A stretch of 64,000 bases of DNA. Origin: a virus. Of the stretch, positions 1-10,355 are shown piece after piece. The notes beneath the pieces are model-generated. The model was not told where the DNA came from. It ran no database searches and saw nothing but the letters and a program-made list of their open reading frames with translations. How positions within the stretch are numbered: the stretch's first letter is position 1; every line of letters begins with the position of its first letter. The translations under genes were made by a program, and so were the position numbers. The stretch lies in IMG/VR virus record IMGVR_UViG_3300013004_000041, positions 17,061 through 81,060 of that record; one strand, 5' to 3'.

Positions 1-104
1 ATAAATCTATAGCGCAAAATGTATTGTCTATTTTCACCGAAAAACCCTGGCAACTTTGACTTTGGTATAATTATTTTTTTTATACCCTGATCTGGATTTG
101 CCAT
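1..104 (-). CDS. Tail/baseplate protein, N-terminal fragment (runs off the window)
   Basis: The ATG at 104 overlaps the stop of the preceding gene (TAATG), the coupling used throughout this operon. The frame stays open for 34 codons to the window edge, beginning MANPDQGIKKIIIPKSKLP and continuing with an aromatic/basic stretch ending in RYRF. A Tyr/Phe-Arg-rich segment like this occurs near the start of phage baseplate and minor tail proteins, so a tail role is inferred from that and from position as the last gene of the tail block. Function cannot be fixed from 34 residues. Confidence 0.6.
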   Translation of the reverse strand, partial: MANPDQGIKKIIIPKSKLPGFFGENRQYILRYRF

Positions 105-1252
105 TATTGTACATCCATTGCAAATCTAAACTCAATATAGTTAGTTGTATTTGCTGCCTTTACTATAGTCTCTGCATTGTTATTTTTAATAACCGTATAA
201 CCAGTCATTCCATAAACTGGATTTACTGTAGAAATATTTTCAAATCTAATAGCGTCAAGCCCTACATAAAAATCAGAAGAAGGGATGCTATTTTTTAACA
301 CTGTTGTATATATTTTTACAATACTAACATTGTTCCATGTGAAACCTATACTTTTGTGTAACTCTTGTAACTCTTTTGTGATAACATAATATCTATTGGC
401 TGAAAAATCATAATCCTCTGATGACATAATAACTTCAAACCTTGCCCACTGACCTGATCCAGATGTATCAGTTTCTGCAAACTCAAGAATAATTCTAACC
501 TCTTCTGGAATTATTGATGGATCTGGGTCTTTGTTAATAATGCTAAACCCTAACTTTATCTGATCTGTTGGGGCATTCTTATTAAAATCTAATGCAGTAC
601 CAAGTAAGTGCATGTGCTCAGATCCAGAATCAATAGACAAATGATCTCCAGACATTCCTAAATTAGAAACGTCTCCACGCATCATAACTATATTATTGTA
701 AAATCTTGCACGTTCATATCTACTTAATCTATCTGAGTTAGTGAATGTTATATTGTCGGAGTTTGTTTGAAATACTTTTGCTACAAATGTTTGATCTCCG
801 ATTGTTTGATTAAAATCATTAATTATATTATCGTTATCTGAATCGTCTAAAGGAGAATATTTTACATCTAATGCACCAGCACCAAGTTCTCTATGATACT
901 CCCAGTTTTCATTTACAGTAAAAGCAAAAAGAGATCTACTGTCATATGCCCCAGCAGATGGGTTAGCACCAGCGGAATATACACCAACTTCTGATATTTC
1001 ATATCTTTCGTCTGTTGGTAATTCTGCTGTTAAAACTATCTTATTAATGCCATCTTCATTTACATATCCACGGGATGTGATTGGCACTCTAAACATTTCA
1101 AAATCTAAAGACTGCCTATCGCTATAGTCCCCAAAAGACTGATTGGTCGCTATTGGCTTGGCACCGCAGCCTATGGCTATGTATGAGGCATACGCTGGGG
1201 TTTGCCCTATAAGATATTTGGCAAGAATGCCTTTTCCTGTGTTAGTTATCAT
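104..1252 (-). CDS. Minor tail protein
   Basis: 382 aa. The N-terminus (ITNTGKGILAKYLIGQTPAY...AIGCG) is the type found on minor tail proteins of actinophages, where a short N-terminal domain anchors a variable C-terminal part. The rest is beta-rich and looks like a jelly-roll/concanavalin-like binding domain (about residues 185-335). No membrane segment is seen. The start ATG overlaps the upstream stop by 4 nt (ATGA, 1249-1252), implying coupled translation with the 164-aa gene. Role in tail tip structure or receptor contact is inferred from context; the exact family was not identified. Confidence 0.65.
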   Translation of the reverse strand: MITNTGKGILAKYLIGQTPAYASYIAIGCGAKPIATNQSFGDYSDRQSLDFEMFRVPITSRGYVNEDGINKIVLTAELPTDERYEISEVGVYSAGANPSAGAYDSRSLFAFTVNENWEYHRELGAGALDVKYSPLDDSDNDNIINDFNQTIGDQTFVAKVFQTNSDNITFTNSDRLSRYERARFYNNIVMMRGDVSNLGMSGDHLSIDSGSEHMHLLGTALDFNKNAPTDQIKLGFSIINKDPDPSIIPEEVRIILEFAETDTSGSGQWARFEVIMSSEDYDFSANRYYVITKELQELHKSIGFTWNNVSIVKIYTTVLKNSIPSSDFYVGLDAIRFENISTVNPVYGMTGYTVIKNNNAETIVKAANTTNYIEFRFAMDVQ

Positions 1253-1743
1253 AATGTCACCCCATATATTGTATCATCTAATACTGTCCCGTCAGAAATA
1301 ATAGAAACCTCTACTTGCTCATCTGGAGCCATATTGATTACATTAATGACCAGGTTTCCATCTTCGTCTAAGTATACTGTCTGACAATTTGGACCAGTAC
1401 CGCAGTTAGGAACCTTGCTTAAAAAGTTTATAGGAAACTTTCTAAAATAATTAATATCTATATCTTGCAATGCTAAAATGTTTTGTGGGTTATATTGAAA
1501 GTATAGGTTGGTTAAATTTTTAATTGGTTGATAAACTACGTTTTGTCCATTTACCAAATCTGATCGCAATATGTTAATAAGTTCTTGACCACCAATATTT
1601 TCAAATATAAGGTCAGTCATTATTTCTATTGGCATTGTTTCATCGTCAAATAAGATAATGTCAGTAGTGGCAACCTTTACATCGCTTGTATTATCTGATG
1701 CAGGTTTCTGCGGATTGTCTGGTGTACTATTTAATGTTGACAT
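1249..1743 (-). CDS. Putative tail protein, unknown function
   Basis: 164 aa, acidic, without a recognised domain. The first 30 residues are polar and low-complexity (Ser/Asn/Pro/Thr/Asp), suggesting a flexible N-terminus. The remainder is a compact mixed fold ending in a beta-rich stretch with three Cys (around VPNCGTGPNCQTVYL). It starts 2 nt after the stop of the 1469-aa tail protein, with GAGGT about 6 nt upstream as ribosome binding site. The location between two minor tail genes makes a virion role likely, but nothing in the sequence shows a specific activity. Confidence 0.55.
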   Translation of the reverse strand: MSTLNSTPDNPQKPASDNTSDVKVATTDIILFDDETMPIEIMTDLIFENIGGQELINILRSDLVNGQNVVYQPIKNLTNLYFQYNPQNILALQDIDINYFRKFPINFLSKVPNCGTGPNCQTVYLDEDGNLVINVINMAPDEQVEVSIISDGTVLDDTIYGVTL

Positions 1744-1744
1744 T

Positions 1745-4700
1745 TTATACCTCGCTTAAATACAAAACCATTTCTGGCCCTGAAGAATCCCTATTATATT
1801 CTATATGATAAACAACAAAGTTATTATTTTCTGATGAAATAATGTCTTGTCCTTCTTCATCTTTATAAAAAATATTTACAATATCTCCCAATTGAATTAT
1901 AGGATTGCTAAATATTTTTACACCAACACTTTTCCTTGGTCTTAATATTTTATTTATCATCCATCCCATCAAATCATTTGCATCATCATTTGACTGTATA
2001 TATACTGGATCTAAAGAAAAATCTTTTTTACCATACGACAGTCTGCTAGTTTTAATTTTATCATAGTCAATAGATGACCTTATTGGAGAAACAATTGTAC
2101 CGTCTTTATTAATTGCAGGATCAGAAAAATTACTATTCTTTGCAAAATAATTATCTACAGTTAATTGATCATTTGATTCTTGCGTAAATGTTATGCCCTG
2201 AATTCTTAAATAGTTACCACTTGTTTCATCTAAGTTTAAAGAAGTATCTGTTGAATTAAAAATTAAAAATTCTGCGCCATAGGAACCGCCTCTAAATCCA
2301 GAAACAACATATCCTTTAATTCTATTAAATACAGGAGACAGTTGAGAGTATAGCGCTGGATAAGCCTTGTCATATTTTGTTTTTATGTATGCTGCCTCAC
2401 GCATTATCGTTCCAAACTCATCAAAATATATATTAAAGGAAGGTGGCTGGTTTGGACTGATTCCAGATAGGTATGTTGACTGAACTATACCAGACATAGC
2501 ATATTTTCTAAAAGATTCATTTGCATTAATTTGTTCGTCTCCGAATGCTGCAGATACTGGGGTTGCTAAAGCAAAAGAGGTGTTTTGACTGTAGTTATTT
2601 GTAAGTGCATAGATATTTTCAAACATGCACTTTGAGCCACCCCTTACAAATAAGGCGACATTGTTATATATTGGTAGAGGAGAGGTATCGTCAACAACCT
2701 TTACTAAGTTATTATTTATATACAAATAAAATCTTCTTGTAGATTGAATGTCTTGATATTCAACAGCAAGATCGTATACCGTTGGATTTTCTTCGCCTAA
2801 CATTCTGGCCTGTCCAGTAAACTTTCCATCATCTACAATAATGTTACTTAAACCACCCCAAAGTTTAATTGGTATAGCATTTCCATCACTGTCAGAATAT
2901 ATTTTATAAAAAATAATATTGTGCAAATTATCTACGTCAGAAGAATATTGACTTACATCCTTTTCTGTTAAGGCAATAATTTCAAAATAGTATCCTACAT
3001 TTGTTGATGGATTCATCATAACTGCAATACCACCTGAACCTCCAGAAATATTTAACTGTTGGTTTGGTTGTGTTCCAGGCAAAACATAGTATGGTGTAGC
3101 ATTTACTGGAGTCTGTTCTTTAGTTTCACTAATTTCTATCTTTCCAATAATTCTCATTCTAGTTCCAAAATGCTTATACTTATTGTCTAAAGGTTTATAT
3201 TGATATGATAAGAATTCTAATGGTGACTCTGTTGTGCTAAATGATGGCCCACTCATAACAAGTGCAGATGATTGCATAGACCCTGCTTGTGTAGATAGGT
3301 TTGTATTATTTTCAGATTCATTTAAATAAGAATAGGATAAGAAATTTTTTATAATTCCAGTTCTAATATTTTGTTTAGATCTTACATTATTTACTCCAGC
3401 AGCATTTGTAGAAAGTGGTAGAGTTGCAATTGCATCATTGGTATAAACATCTCCATTTGTTAATCCAAATAAATGTTTTGATTTCATGTTCATTCCACGT
3501 AAGAAGTTATCATCTTTCCAATGTTGTGGAAGTCCAGCATTATGGTAAACAATTGGTGTGCCAAACTGTCCTCTACCATGTCTTGCTACTGCACCGTTTT
3601 TCATAACAGTAATTCCATTGATATCCTCATACTTCGGTTCTGAGTATATTCTTACTAGGCCAGTTGGGTATACCTTTCCATTGAACGGCAACTTAGACAT
3701 ATAGTCTTGATATTCTTGATTACTACTAATCCATACGTTTCCAATTGCGCCTACCGTGCTTGTGCTAAATGAAACTTGACCGTTAGATTCTTCTCTTGAT
3801 ATTATTTTTTCTGCACCAGGGATGTTATACTGAACTGCATCAAATCTAATGATTTCTCCATTAGCATAAAAATATCCAGAATTTCTACCAAGCCAATATA
3901 CTGCCTCACCTAAATCCATAACATTATTTGTTAATTGATTTCCGACAACAGTTGGTAGGGAATCAGAAAGATTAGAATTTAATGGTATTGCACTAAGGTT
4001 ATAAGATGATTGACTAGAGACTTCTCCATTAATAGACCTTGAATTCTGATCGCCAGAAATTTCCCATAGTAATGCTGGCTTATATATCCAATTTTTTGCA
4101 GCAACTTGATTGTCAATCATAGATGCTTGTTTTATAGATCCATACGATCTTTGTATATATCTGTTACTATAATTAATAACGCCGTCGTTATATATATTTT
4201 TGTCAGAAGAAACTATTTCTTTAATGTTAGCAAGTTTATTAGAAGAGTTTTTATTTTCTATAGCACCCTCTTCAACAAAGTCATTTGATCCGTACAAAGT
4301 AAAAGAAGAGTCTCTGTTTTCTTTTGATGGAAGCATGTAGTTCTTGCTCATCATTACAAAATTATTATATTCATCAAAGAACATTGCTGTTTGAGTAGAT
4401 ATTGCTAAATCACTTAAAACATCTGTAATGCTTTTATCTGGCGCTATATAGAAAAATGGAATAATTAATTCTTTTTCACCGCTAACTCTTTTAAATGTAT
4501 AATTTGAAAAACCTACAGAATCTAGCAATAGTGATACAGCATAACTAAGAGATACATTTGTAACTAGCATTTCTGGAGCAGTTATAGACTCAAAATAAAA
4601 ATATAAATCTCTTAAATTTAAATCAACCTTTTTATCTAAATACGAATAAGTTGGAAAACCTTCAGAGTACATTGTTTTAATTGGAACAAAATAGTCATAT

Positions 4701-6154
4701 CCATCTACATCTACTATGATGTCATAAAACTTAATCTGTATATTATTTGATAAATAATCTTTAATTATACTGCTTGTATTGTTTTCATTAAAAGAATTAT
4801 CATAATCGAAAACAGATAGAGTTCCAGTAGAGGCAAGCAATTGTCCTACTGGCAATCCGCTATTACCTAAGTCTGAGGCTATTTTAGCAATATTAAAACT
4901 AACAACTTTTTCCGAAATATCTGAAACTAGTCTTGGAGATAATTCAATTAAATCAAATGTAGAGTTTTCTTTATTCATTGTATCAACAACAACTCTAAGA
5001 CCACGAATATAATCTATCTCACGATACATGGTGGATCCATCTGACTCTGAAACAAATGATACTGGATTTGTAAAATCTGTAACAAAGTTTGTTAGCCTTG
5101 TTACAGTTTCTTCTTCAAGATACCAGCCGTATTCTGGTTTAAAAGTTTCATACTGATTATTAAACCAAATATGATATGTGCCTAAATCACCGTCATTTTC
5201 TTTAATTAAATAAGCATATCCGTTTATTGATTTTTCTGGAAGCCAATTAATGCTAGAGTATTCTTCTGCTTTTATAAAAACATCTTGATATTTTTGTGGT
5301 ACTTTTAATCCATAGGCTAGTTCTACATATCCATCATTTTTAATAATAGCCGTTCCATCTAGTCTTCTTGAAGATTGATTAAAGTTAACTAAGTCAACCC
5401 AATTATTACCCTGCAAAGATTGTATCTTCCACTTTACGGGAGTTGTCTTATTGCTGTCACCGTATAGAGGGTCTGAGAAAGATCCTGAAGAATTAGAAAA
5501 TGGTCCGAGGTCTATTGAGCCGACATTGGTCTGCATCTTTACTACAACTCTATTTGCTGGAACAGGATTCTCATAAACAACAAAAGGAGAAGAATCATCA
5601 ATGTAGTTTTGACCATTTACATATTTATTTGCAAGGCCTCTTAAATTTCCAGAGTCTGTTCTAAAAGATGTCCAGTATTTAAACTTATCACTCTTATCTG
5701 CCATATAATATCTTGGCCTATCAGCCATGTTTATATTTGAATGATGTAGTTTTCTGCCAGGCAAGTACGCTGCTTTGTTGATGCCAGATCTTGGTCTAAA
5801 TCTTTTAAAGCAATCTTCTAATGAATATAGCATACTATTTTTTTTATTATTTGGCAGTAAAAACCATGGCTCGTTGTTTGTTGTTGGGTCAATTCCTCCA
5901 TCAACTAAAACATCTGCGTCTGTTGCTCCAGTGTAATAGTTTCCTAAGTCATTAACATCAAAAGTGTTTGGCAATATCTTATATTTAAAATTTGAATCAT
6001 CTATATTGCTTGAAGCGGTTGGCCTATATCTATAGTTTCCTATTTTAAATATATTATTAGCAATGTTCATATTCCATTCAGCAATAACTGCTGTCTGTGT
6101 TTTAACTGTACTAGAGGACTCAAGGTGAGCCTTAAGTTCATTATTTTGAAACAT
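1745..6154 (-). CDS. Large minor tail / baseplate protein with concanavalin-like domain
   Basis: 1469 aa, the second or third gene after the tape measure, where siphophages place the tail-tip hub or large minor tail protein. It is rich in Asn, Ser and Tyr with no signal peptide. Residues about 995-1185 form a LamG/concanavalin-like beta-sandwich (aromatic strands, a 'YFEIIALT' strand and a late 'FYLYINNNLVK' hairpin), suggesting sugar or polymer binding. The last 60 residues (QLGDIVNIFYKDEEG to the end) look like the small beta-domain that ends many tail hub proteins. No peptidase or lysozyme motif was recognised. The start overlaps the preceding stop (TAATG). Confidence 0.7.
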   Translation of the reverse strand: MFQNNELKAHLESSSTVKTQTAVIAEWNMNIANNIFKIGNYRYRPTASSNIDDSNFKYKILPNTFDVNDLGNYYTGATDADVLVDGGIDPTTNNEPWFLLPNNKKNSMLYSLEDCFKRFRPRSGINKAAYLPGRKLHHSNINMADRPRYYMADKSDKFKYWTSFRTDSGNLRGLANKYVNGQNYIDDSSPFVVYENPVPANRVVVKMQTNVGSIDLGPFSNSSGSFSDPLYGDSNKTTPVKWKIQSLQGNNWVDLVNFNQSSRRLDGTAIIKNDGYVELAYGLKVPQKYQDVFIKAEEYSSINWLPEKSINGYAYLIKENDGDLGTYHIWFNNQYETFKPEYGWYLEEETVTRLTNFVTDFTNPVSFVSESDGSTMYREIDYIRGLRVVVDTMNKENSTFDLIELSPRLVSDISEKVVSFNIAKIASDLGNSGLPVGQLLASTGTLSVFDYDNSFNENNTSSIIKDYLSNNIQIKFYDIIVDVDGYDYFVPIKTMYSEGFPTYSYLDKKVDLNLRDLYFYFESITAPEMLVTNVSLSYAVSLLLDSVGFSNYTFKRVSGEKELIIPFFYIAPDKSITDVLSDLAISTQTAMFFDEYNNFVMMSKNYMLPSKENRDSSFTLYGSNDFVEEGAIENKNSSNKLANIKEIVSSDKNIYNDGVINYSNRYIQRSYGSIKQASMIDNQVAAKNWIYKPALLWEISGDQNSRSINGEVSSQSSYNLSAIPLNSNLSDSLPTVVGNQLTNNVMDLGEAVYWLGRNSGYFYANGEIIRFDAVQYNIPGAEKIISREESNGQVSFSTSTVGAIGNVWISSNQEYQDYMSKLPFNGKVYPTGLVRIYSEPKYEDINGITVMKNGAVARHGRGQFGTPIVYHNAGLPQHWKDDNFLRGMNMKSKHLFGLTNGDVYTNDAIATLPLSTNAAGVNNVRSKQNIRTGIIKNFLSYSYLNESENNTNLSTQAGSMQSSALVMSGPSFSTTESPLEFLSYQYKPLDNKYKHFGTRMRIIGKIEISETKEQTPVNATPYYVLPGTQPNQQLNISGGSGGIAVMMNPSTNVGYYFEIIALTEKDVSQYSSDVDNLHNIIFYKIYSDSDGNAIPIKLWGGLSNIIVDDGKFTGQARMLGEENPTVYDLAVEYQDIQSTRRFYLYINNNLVKVVDDTSPLPIYNNVALFVRGGSKCMFENIYALTNNYSQNTSFALATPVSAAFGDEQINANESFRKYAMSGIVQSTYLSGISPNQPPSFNIYFDEFGTIMREAAYIKTKYDKAYPALYSQLSPVFNRIKGYVVSGFRGGSYGAEFLIFNSTDTSLNLDETSGNYLRIQGITFTQESNDQLTVDNYFAKNSNFSDPAINKDGTIVSPIRSSIDYDKIKTSRLSYGKKDFSLDPVYIQSNDDANDLMGWMINKILRPRKSVGVKIFSNPIIQLGDIVNIFYKDEEGQDIISSENNNFVVYHIEYNRDSSGPEMVLYLSEV

Positions 6155-6810
6155 TATACCTCTTCCAAGGTAACGTTAATATTCCAAAAGTCAAAATTGC
6201 TGCCGCCTCTTTTTACTACAGAATAGTTAAAATCTGAAAAATACATTTGTATTAATTGACTATATTGCGCTAAGTGGGTATAGGCGTTATCATCTTTTCC
6301 AAAGTTAGAATATTTATCATAAGATAAATAGACCCAAAAAGGACCTTGATGATTTTCGTACCAATCTAATAATTCTACTCCACCAGCCCCTCCGTCTGTA
6401 GTATATTGTAGGTCTGGTCCAGAAGAACTACCATATACATTGTGCGGAGAAATACCTGTGCTTGGGTTAAAATCTGGTAATGAAAAATATGATCTTGATG
6501 GAAGCATTTGCCAGGATGTGCCTATTGTTAACTTATCTGCAATATGATGTGATCTCATGCGACCATTAATCATTCTCTCTCTTGTTTCTATCCTTGTTGG
6601 CGTGAAATCTATTGGGCTTCGGTTATCATCGGACAAAATTAAAAATTGATCATATTGAGATTCATCTGTTTCTGTTCCTGGATTTTGTCCAACCTCTAAA
6701 CCATTTGGAACATATAACCCATCGATCAATGTTCCAGAGTTATCTGACCATAGCATAGCCTGTGGTCTTTGATATTTTTTACGTCCAAGCATATAGTTAG
6801 AAGTTGACAT
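6154..6810 (-). CDS. Distal-tail-like protein
   Basis: 218 aa, directly downstream of the tape measure and translationally coupled to it (TAATG overlap at 6810). The position and size fit a distal tail or tail-tip adaptor protein, which caps the tube and holds the baseplate. Trp/Tyr-rich strands such as 'GPFWVYLSYDKYSNFG' and the terminal 'FDFWNINVTLEEV' suggest a beta-rich galectin-like or adaptor fold. The assignment rests on synteny; no diagnostic motif was found. Confidence 0.55.
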   Translation of the reverse strand: MSTSNYMLGRKKYQRPQAMLWSDNSGTLIDGLYVPNGLEVGQNPGTETDESQYDQFLILSDDNRSPIDFTPTRIETRERMINGRMRSHHIADKLTIGTSWQMLPSRSYFSLPDFNPSTGISPHNVYGSSSGPDLQYTTDGGAGGVELLDWYENHQGPFWVYLSYDKYSNFGKDDNAYTHLAQYSQLIQMYFSDFNYSVVKRGGSNFDFWNINVTLEEV

Positions 6811-9800
6811 TATAATCTAGTACCCCCAAGTTTTCTAGAATCTACCTGCTTAATATGTGACATAACTGCTCGTGCAATTTCGTCTGGATTAGCATCAGAT
6901 TTAACATTTACGTTAATACTATAATTATACACTGACTCTCCTACTGAATCCCCATTGTTTATTGCTTTTAATTTGTCTACCCCGTGATTTTGAACAGCAT
7001 ATCTACTCATAACAAATTCTCCAGGAGTTAGCATTGCAGGAACTATATCTGTTCCAAGCGCCATTCCTCCAGAGGCTAAATATTTTGCAATTAGGCCACC
7101 TTTATTTTCATAGCCCCAATCACCCATAAATCCTCTTTTTCTGTTTCGGGCTTCTTCTTCTGCTGCCTTGGCTGCTGCTGCTGCTGCCGCTGCTGCTGCT
7201 GCTTCTGCGTCTGCTTTTTCTTTAGCAGCCTTAGCAAGTGCATCAAGATGTCCATCTTCACCACTTTGATTGATAGGAACACATTGGCCACTTGCGTTTT
7301 TAACAAAACCTGTAGGGCAAGTATTAGTATTATTATTTTTGTTGTTATTGTTGTTATTGTTGTTATTGTTGTTATTGTTATTATTATTGTTGCTGTTATT
7401 GTTTCCAGAACTTCCATTATCAATGGTTGTAATATATCTTGTAATATATTCAGTAATATTTCTAATTTCATCAATAATTTGTTTTGTTGTAACGCTTTCT
7501 GGAATAGCCTTAATAGTATCTAAGATACTTTGCCAAGAGGCGTCCGCTGCTGCTGCTGATGCTTCCGCTGCTGCTAATGATATGGCATAATCTTCTGCTA
7601 ATTTTTCAATATCTATTAACTTATCTACTGTTTCTTCCCACTTCTCTAAAGTCATTCCAGTACTATCGTCAAGCGCAATTGCCTCATCTACAATAGACTG
7701 CAGATATGCTTCTTGAGATTCTAACTCTAAATCTTGCGCTTCTAATGTAGCCAAAATTTTATCCTGGTTTTCTAATTCAAGTTTTACCCTATCTAATTTT
7801 GCCTGAGCATCTGCGATAGCCTTTTCATTTAAAATTCTGGCCTTATCTAATTCAACAACTCTTTCTTTTTCAAGTCTGGTTATTTCTTTTTGTGCAGCCT
7901 CTATTTGCTTTTCAAGTTCAAGTCTCTTAGGATCATTTTCTAATTTATATATTGCTTGAGTTATTTGGAACTGTCTTTCAGTTATCTGCTCTCTTGTTAA
8001 TCCACTTTCAGCACCACGTAAGTTACCAAGTTCTCGTTGACGTGCTTGCTCTATACTTGACATCTGAGCATTTAACATAAACTCTGATGAAGAGGCTCTC
8101 ATCTCTTGCGCTGCACGTGCTGCTGCTGCGATATCTCCTTGAGATAAAGCATCTGCCAAACCTAATTGCTGCTTCTGACTATTAGCAATTTCTGAATTAA
8201 TATCGCTAACCTTTTGTAATGCTTCTACCTGCTTATCATATTTTGTATTAATCTTTTCAGCAAGATTATCCATAATAGCAAGATCATTGCTTAACTTTCC
8301 GCTTTCTTTGTTTAGTGCAGATACCTTATCTTCAAACTCTGACTTAATTTGTTCTTCAAGAGAATCAATCTTGTCTCTTTGGGTTTTTACTAAGTCGTCA
8401 TATTTCTTGTCTACTGAATCTAAAGCCTTTTCTAAATTGTCTTGTGCAGCAGTTAACTCATTTTGTGCAGCAGTATATCTTCCCTGTATCTCTCTTGTTT
8501 TTAATTGAACAGCCTGCATTCTCTTTGCAAGTTCTTCTCTTTCTTTCTTTACACCCGTTAAAGTTTTTCCTGCAATACCCACTGGAACTCCTGGACCTCC
8601 TGGAGCATTAAATCTAGCATTTACTCTTTCTTGTGCTAATTTGCCTACCTGAGTTATTTTTCCAGTCAAAGGATTAGTTACTGATTGACCGCCAATTTCT
8701 CCTACAGTCATATTGTTATAGGCAACTCTTTTTGCTGCAAGAACTCTTTGCGCTGCCTGCATGCCTGCTTGAGCCTTTTCAGATAAATTCTTAGTAGCAA
8801 AGTCAATTGCTATCTTTATATTAGAGTTTGCTTTAATTGCGTTTAAGCCGTCAACTATTTCTTTTAATCTTTCAGCAGCACCTGCTGCTCCATTCTTGTA
8901 ATCTTGCATTGCTGCAATTGCTGCAGCAAGTTGTGTTGGGTCTCCTATAAGGTCTAGCATTGCTCCTGATGATAATTTAAGTCCTCCACCTGCTAACTCT
9001 TGGAAGAACTTAATAACATCTGGAACCTGTTTAATATTTGCCTGCTGTTGAAGAGCGTCTCTTCCACTCTGAATTAATCCATTAATTCTTTCTCTAATTG
9101 ATACCTGCTTTGCAAGACTAGCGTTTGTATTTAATTCTTCTTTAGTAATTTGTCCAATTGCTATTTGCTGCGTCATATATTCGTCTTCAAGTATTCTTTG
9201 AATAGTTAAGTTGTCATACCCAGCAGCAATTAGTTTTCTATAAGCCTGCTCTTGATAGTTAATATTATTTAAAGATTTTTGCTGTGCAACATTGAAATCC
9301 CCAACTATTGCTGCATCTAGCCCTTGCTCATATTTCTTTGCATTAGGACTTAGAACTACCTGGCCTGGCTTAATGCCCTTTTCTTTTTTGCCAGTAAACG
9401 GATTAACATTTTTCTTAGTTGCAGTCTTAACCCATTTTGCTTGTTCTTTTGGATCCATACCAGTTATCCAGTCAATGAACTGCTTGTTAGCCTTCATCCC
9501 CATTAACTGTTGCTCTAATCCATCAAACTTATTCTTTACTGCCTTATCTCCACTTTTAGCCAATGCCTTATTAAGTTCTGCAATTCCTCCTGCAGCATTA
9601 ATGGCAGCATTTCTTACATTCTTTAATCTTGACAATACCCATTCATAAGGATCTTCTTTAGTACCTCCGCCACCAGCGCCAGTACCAGGACCTGAATTCT
9701 TTGACTCAATAGCATTCTTTACGGCTTGAGGAACTAGGTCTCCAGCAATAGCCCCGACATCGTAAATTGGCTTACCCTTTTTATCGTATCCAGTAATATA

Positions 9801-10355
9801 CTGAGATCTTACGGCATCGGCAATATGTGAAGGAAGCCCCTTTGTTTTTTCTGCTACAAATGATGATGCCTCAGCATCTCCAATAGTTTTATAAATGCTT
9901 ATATATTCTTGAACAACTGTCTTCTTGACTTCATCTGGCAGGTTTGCATATTTATCCCAAATATCAATTAGTCCTTGCATAGGAGGCATGTCTGGATCTG
10001 TTTTTTGCAAATCAATTAAAGTTGTCTTGGTTAATTTCTTTGGAAACTTTTCAACTTTACTTAAGAGTGTTGCAAGTTTTTGTAGTGCTTGTAATGGGCT
10101 TCCGCCTTCTGGAGTATTGTTTTTAATGAAAGCATTAATATTAATTTCTTTGCCATCCATTGTATTTAATAAGTTAAGGACGCTTTGATATTCTTTTAAT
10201 TCTTTAGGGTCTATACCAGCAGCATCAACTAATATAGTTTTCTTTATTGATGGATCCAAGCCTCCTAGTGAATTGACTAACTCTGTTACAGATCCTGGAT
10301 CGTGAATTTTTGTCAATAAATCAAATGTTTTTTCAAATGTTTCTTCGTCCAGCAA
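6810..10355 (-). CDS. Tape measure protein, C-terminal part (second reading frame)
   Basis: 1181 aa open frame. Residues about 560-860 are long coiled coil with heptads of Leu/Ile/Glu/Lys. Then come a near-pure Asn run (about 980-1012), a short Cys-containing loop (CPTGFVKNASGQCVP) and an Ala-rich helix (about 1050-1075). The end carries the usual tape-measure tail signature (GTDIVPAMLTPGEFVMSRYA, about 1095-1115). This is therefore the C-terminal half of the tape measure whose N-terminal half lies upstream. The frame is +1 relative to that gene and overlaps it by 23 bp (10333-10355). There is no ATG; TTG at 10355 follows GGAG at 4 nt. Either coupled TTG initiation or a +1 frameshift would express it. 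Confidence 0.85.
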   Translation of the reverse strand: MLDEETFEKTFDLLTKIHDPGSVTELVNSLGGLDPSIKKTILVDAAGIDPKELKEYQSVLNLLNTMDGKEININAFIKNNTPEGGSPLQALQKLATLLSKVEKFPKKLTKTTLIDLQKTDPDMPPMQGLIDIWDKYANLPDEVKKTVVQEYISIYKTIGDAEASSFVAEKTKGLPSHIADAVRSQYITGYDKKGKPIYDVGAIAGDLVPQAVKNAIESKNSGPGTGAGGGGTKEDPYEWVLSRLKNVRNAAINAAGGIAELNKALAKSGDKAVKNKFDGLEQQLMGMKANKQFIDWITGMDPKEQAKWVKTATKKNVNPFTGKKEKGIKPGQVVLSPNAKKYEQGLDAAIVGDFNVAQQKSLNNINYQEQAYRKLIAAGYDNLTIQRILEDEYMTQQIAIGQITKEELNTNASLAKQVSIRERINGLIQSGRDALQQQANIKQVPDVIKFFQELAGGGLKLSSGAMLDLIGDPTQLAAAIAAMQDYKNGAAGAAERLKEIVDGLNAIKANSNIKIAIDFATKNLSEKAQAGMQAAQRVLAAKRVAYNNMTVGEIGGQSVTNPLTGKITQVGKLAQERVNARFNAPGGPGVPVGIAGKTLTGVKKEREELAKRMQAVQLKTREIQGRYTAAQNELTAAQDNLEKALDSVDKKYDDLVKTQRDKIDSLEEQIKSEFEDKVSALNKESGKLSNDLAIMDNLAEKINTKYDKQVEALQKVSDINSEIANSQKQQLGLADALSQGDIAAAARAAQEMRASSSEFMLNAQMSSIEQARQRELGNLRGAESGLTREQITERQFQITQAIYKLENDPKRLELEKQIEAAQKEITRLEKERVVELDKARILNEKAIADAQAKLDRVKLELENQDKILATLEAQDLELESQEAYLQSIVDEAIALDDSTGMTLEKWEETVDKLIDIEKLAEDYAISLAAAEASAAAADASWQSILDTIKAIPESVTTKQIIDEIRNITEYITRYITTIDNGSSGNNNSNNNNNNNNNNNNNNNNNKNNNTNTCPTGFVKNASGQCVPINQSGEDGHLDALAKAAKEKADAEAAAAAAAAAAAKAAEEEARNRKRGFMGDWGYENKGGLIAKYLASGGMALGTDIVPAMLTPGEFVMSRYAVQNHGVDKLKAINNGDSVGESVYNYSINVNVKSDANPDEIARAVMSHIKQVDSRKLGGTRL

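Noticed and set aside
7248-7590. Rightward hydrophobic frames rich in Ile/Val/Leu that resemble membrane proteins
   Set aside because: They arise from reading the poly-Asn codons of the tape measure on the other strand.
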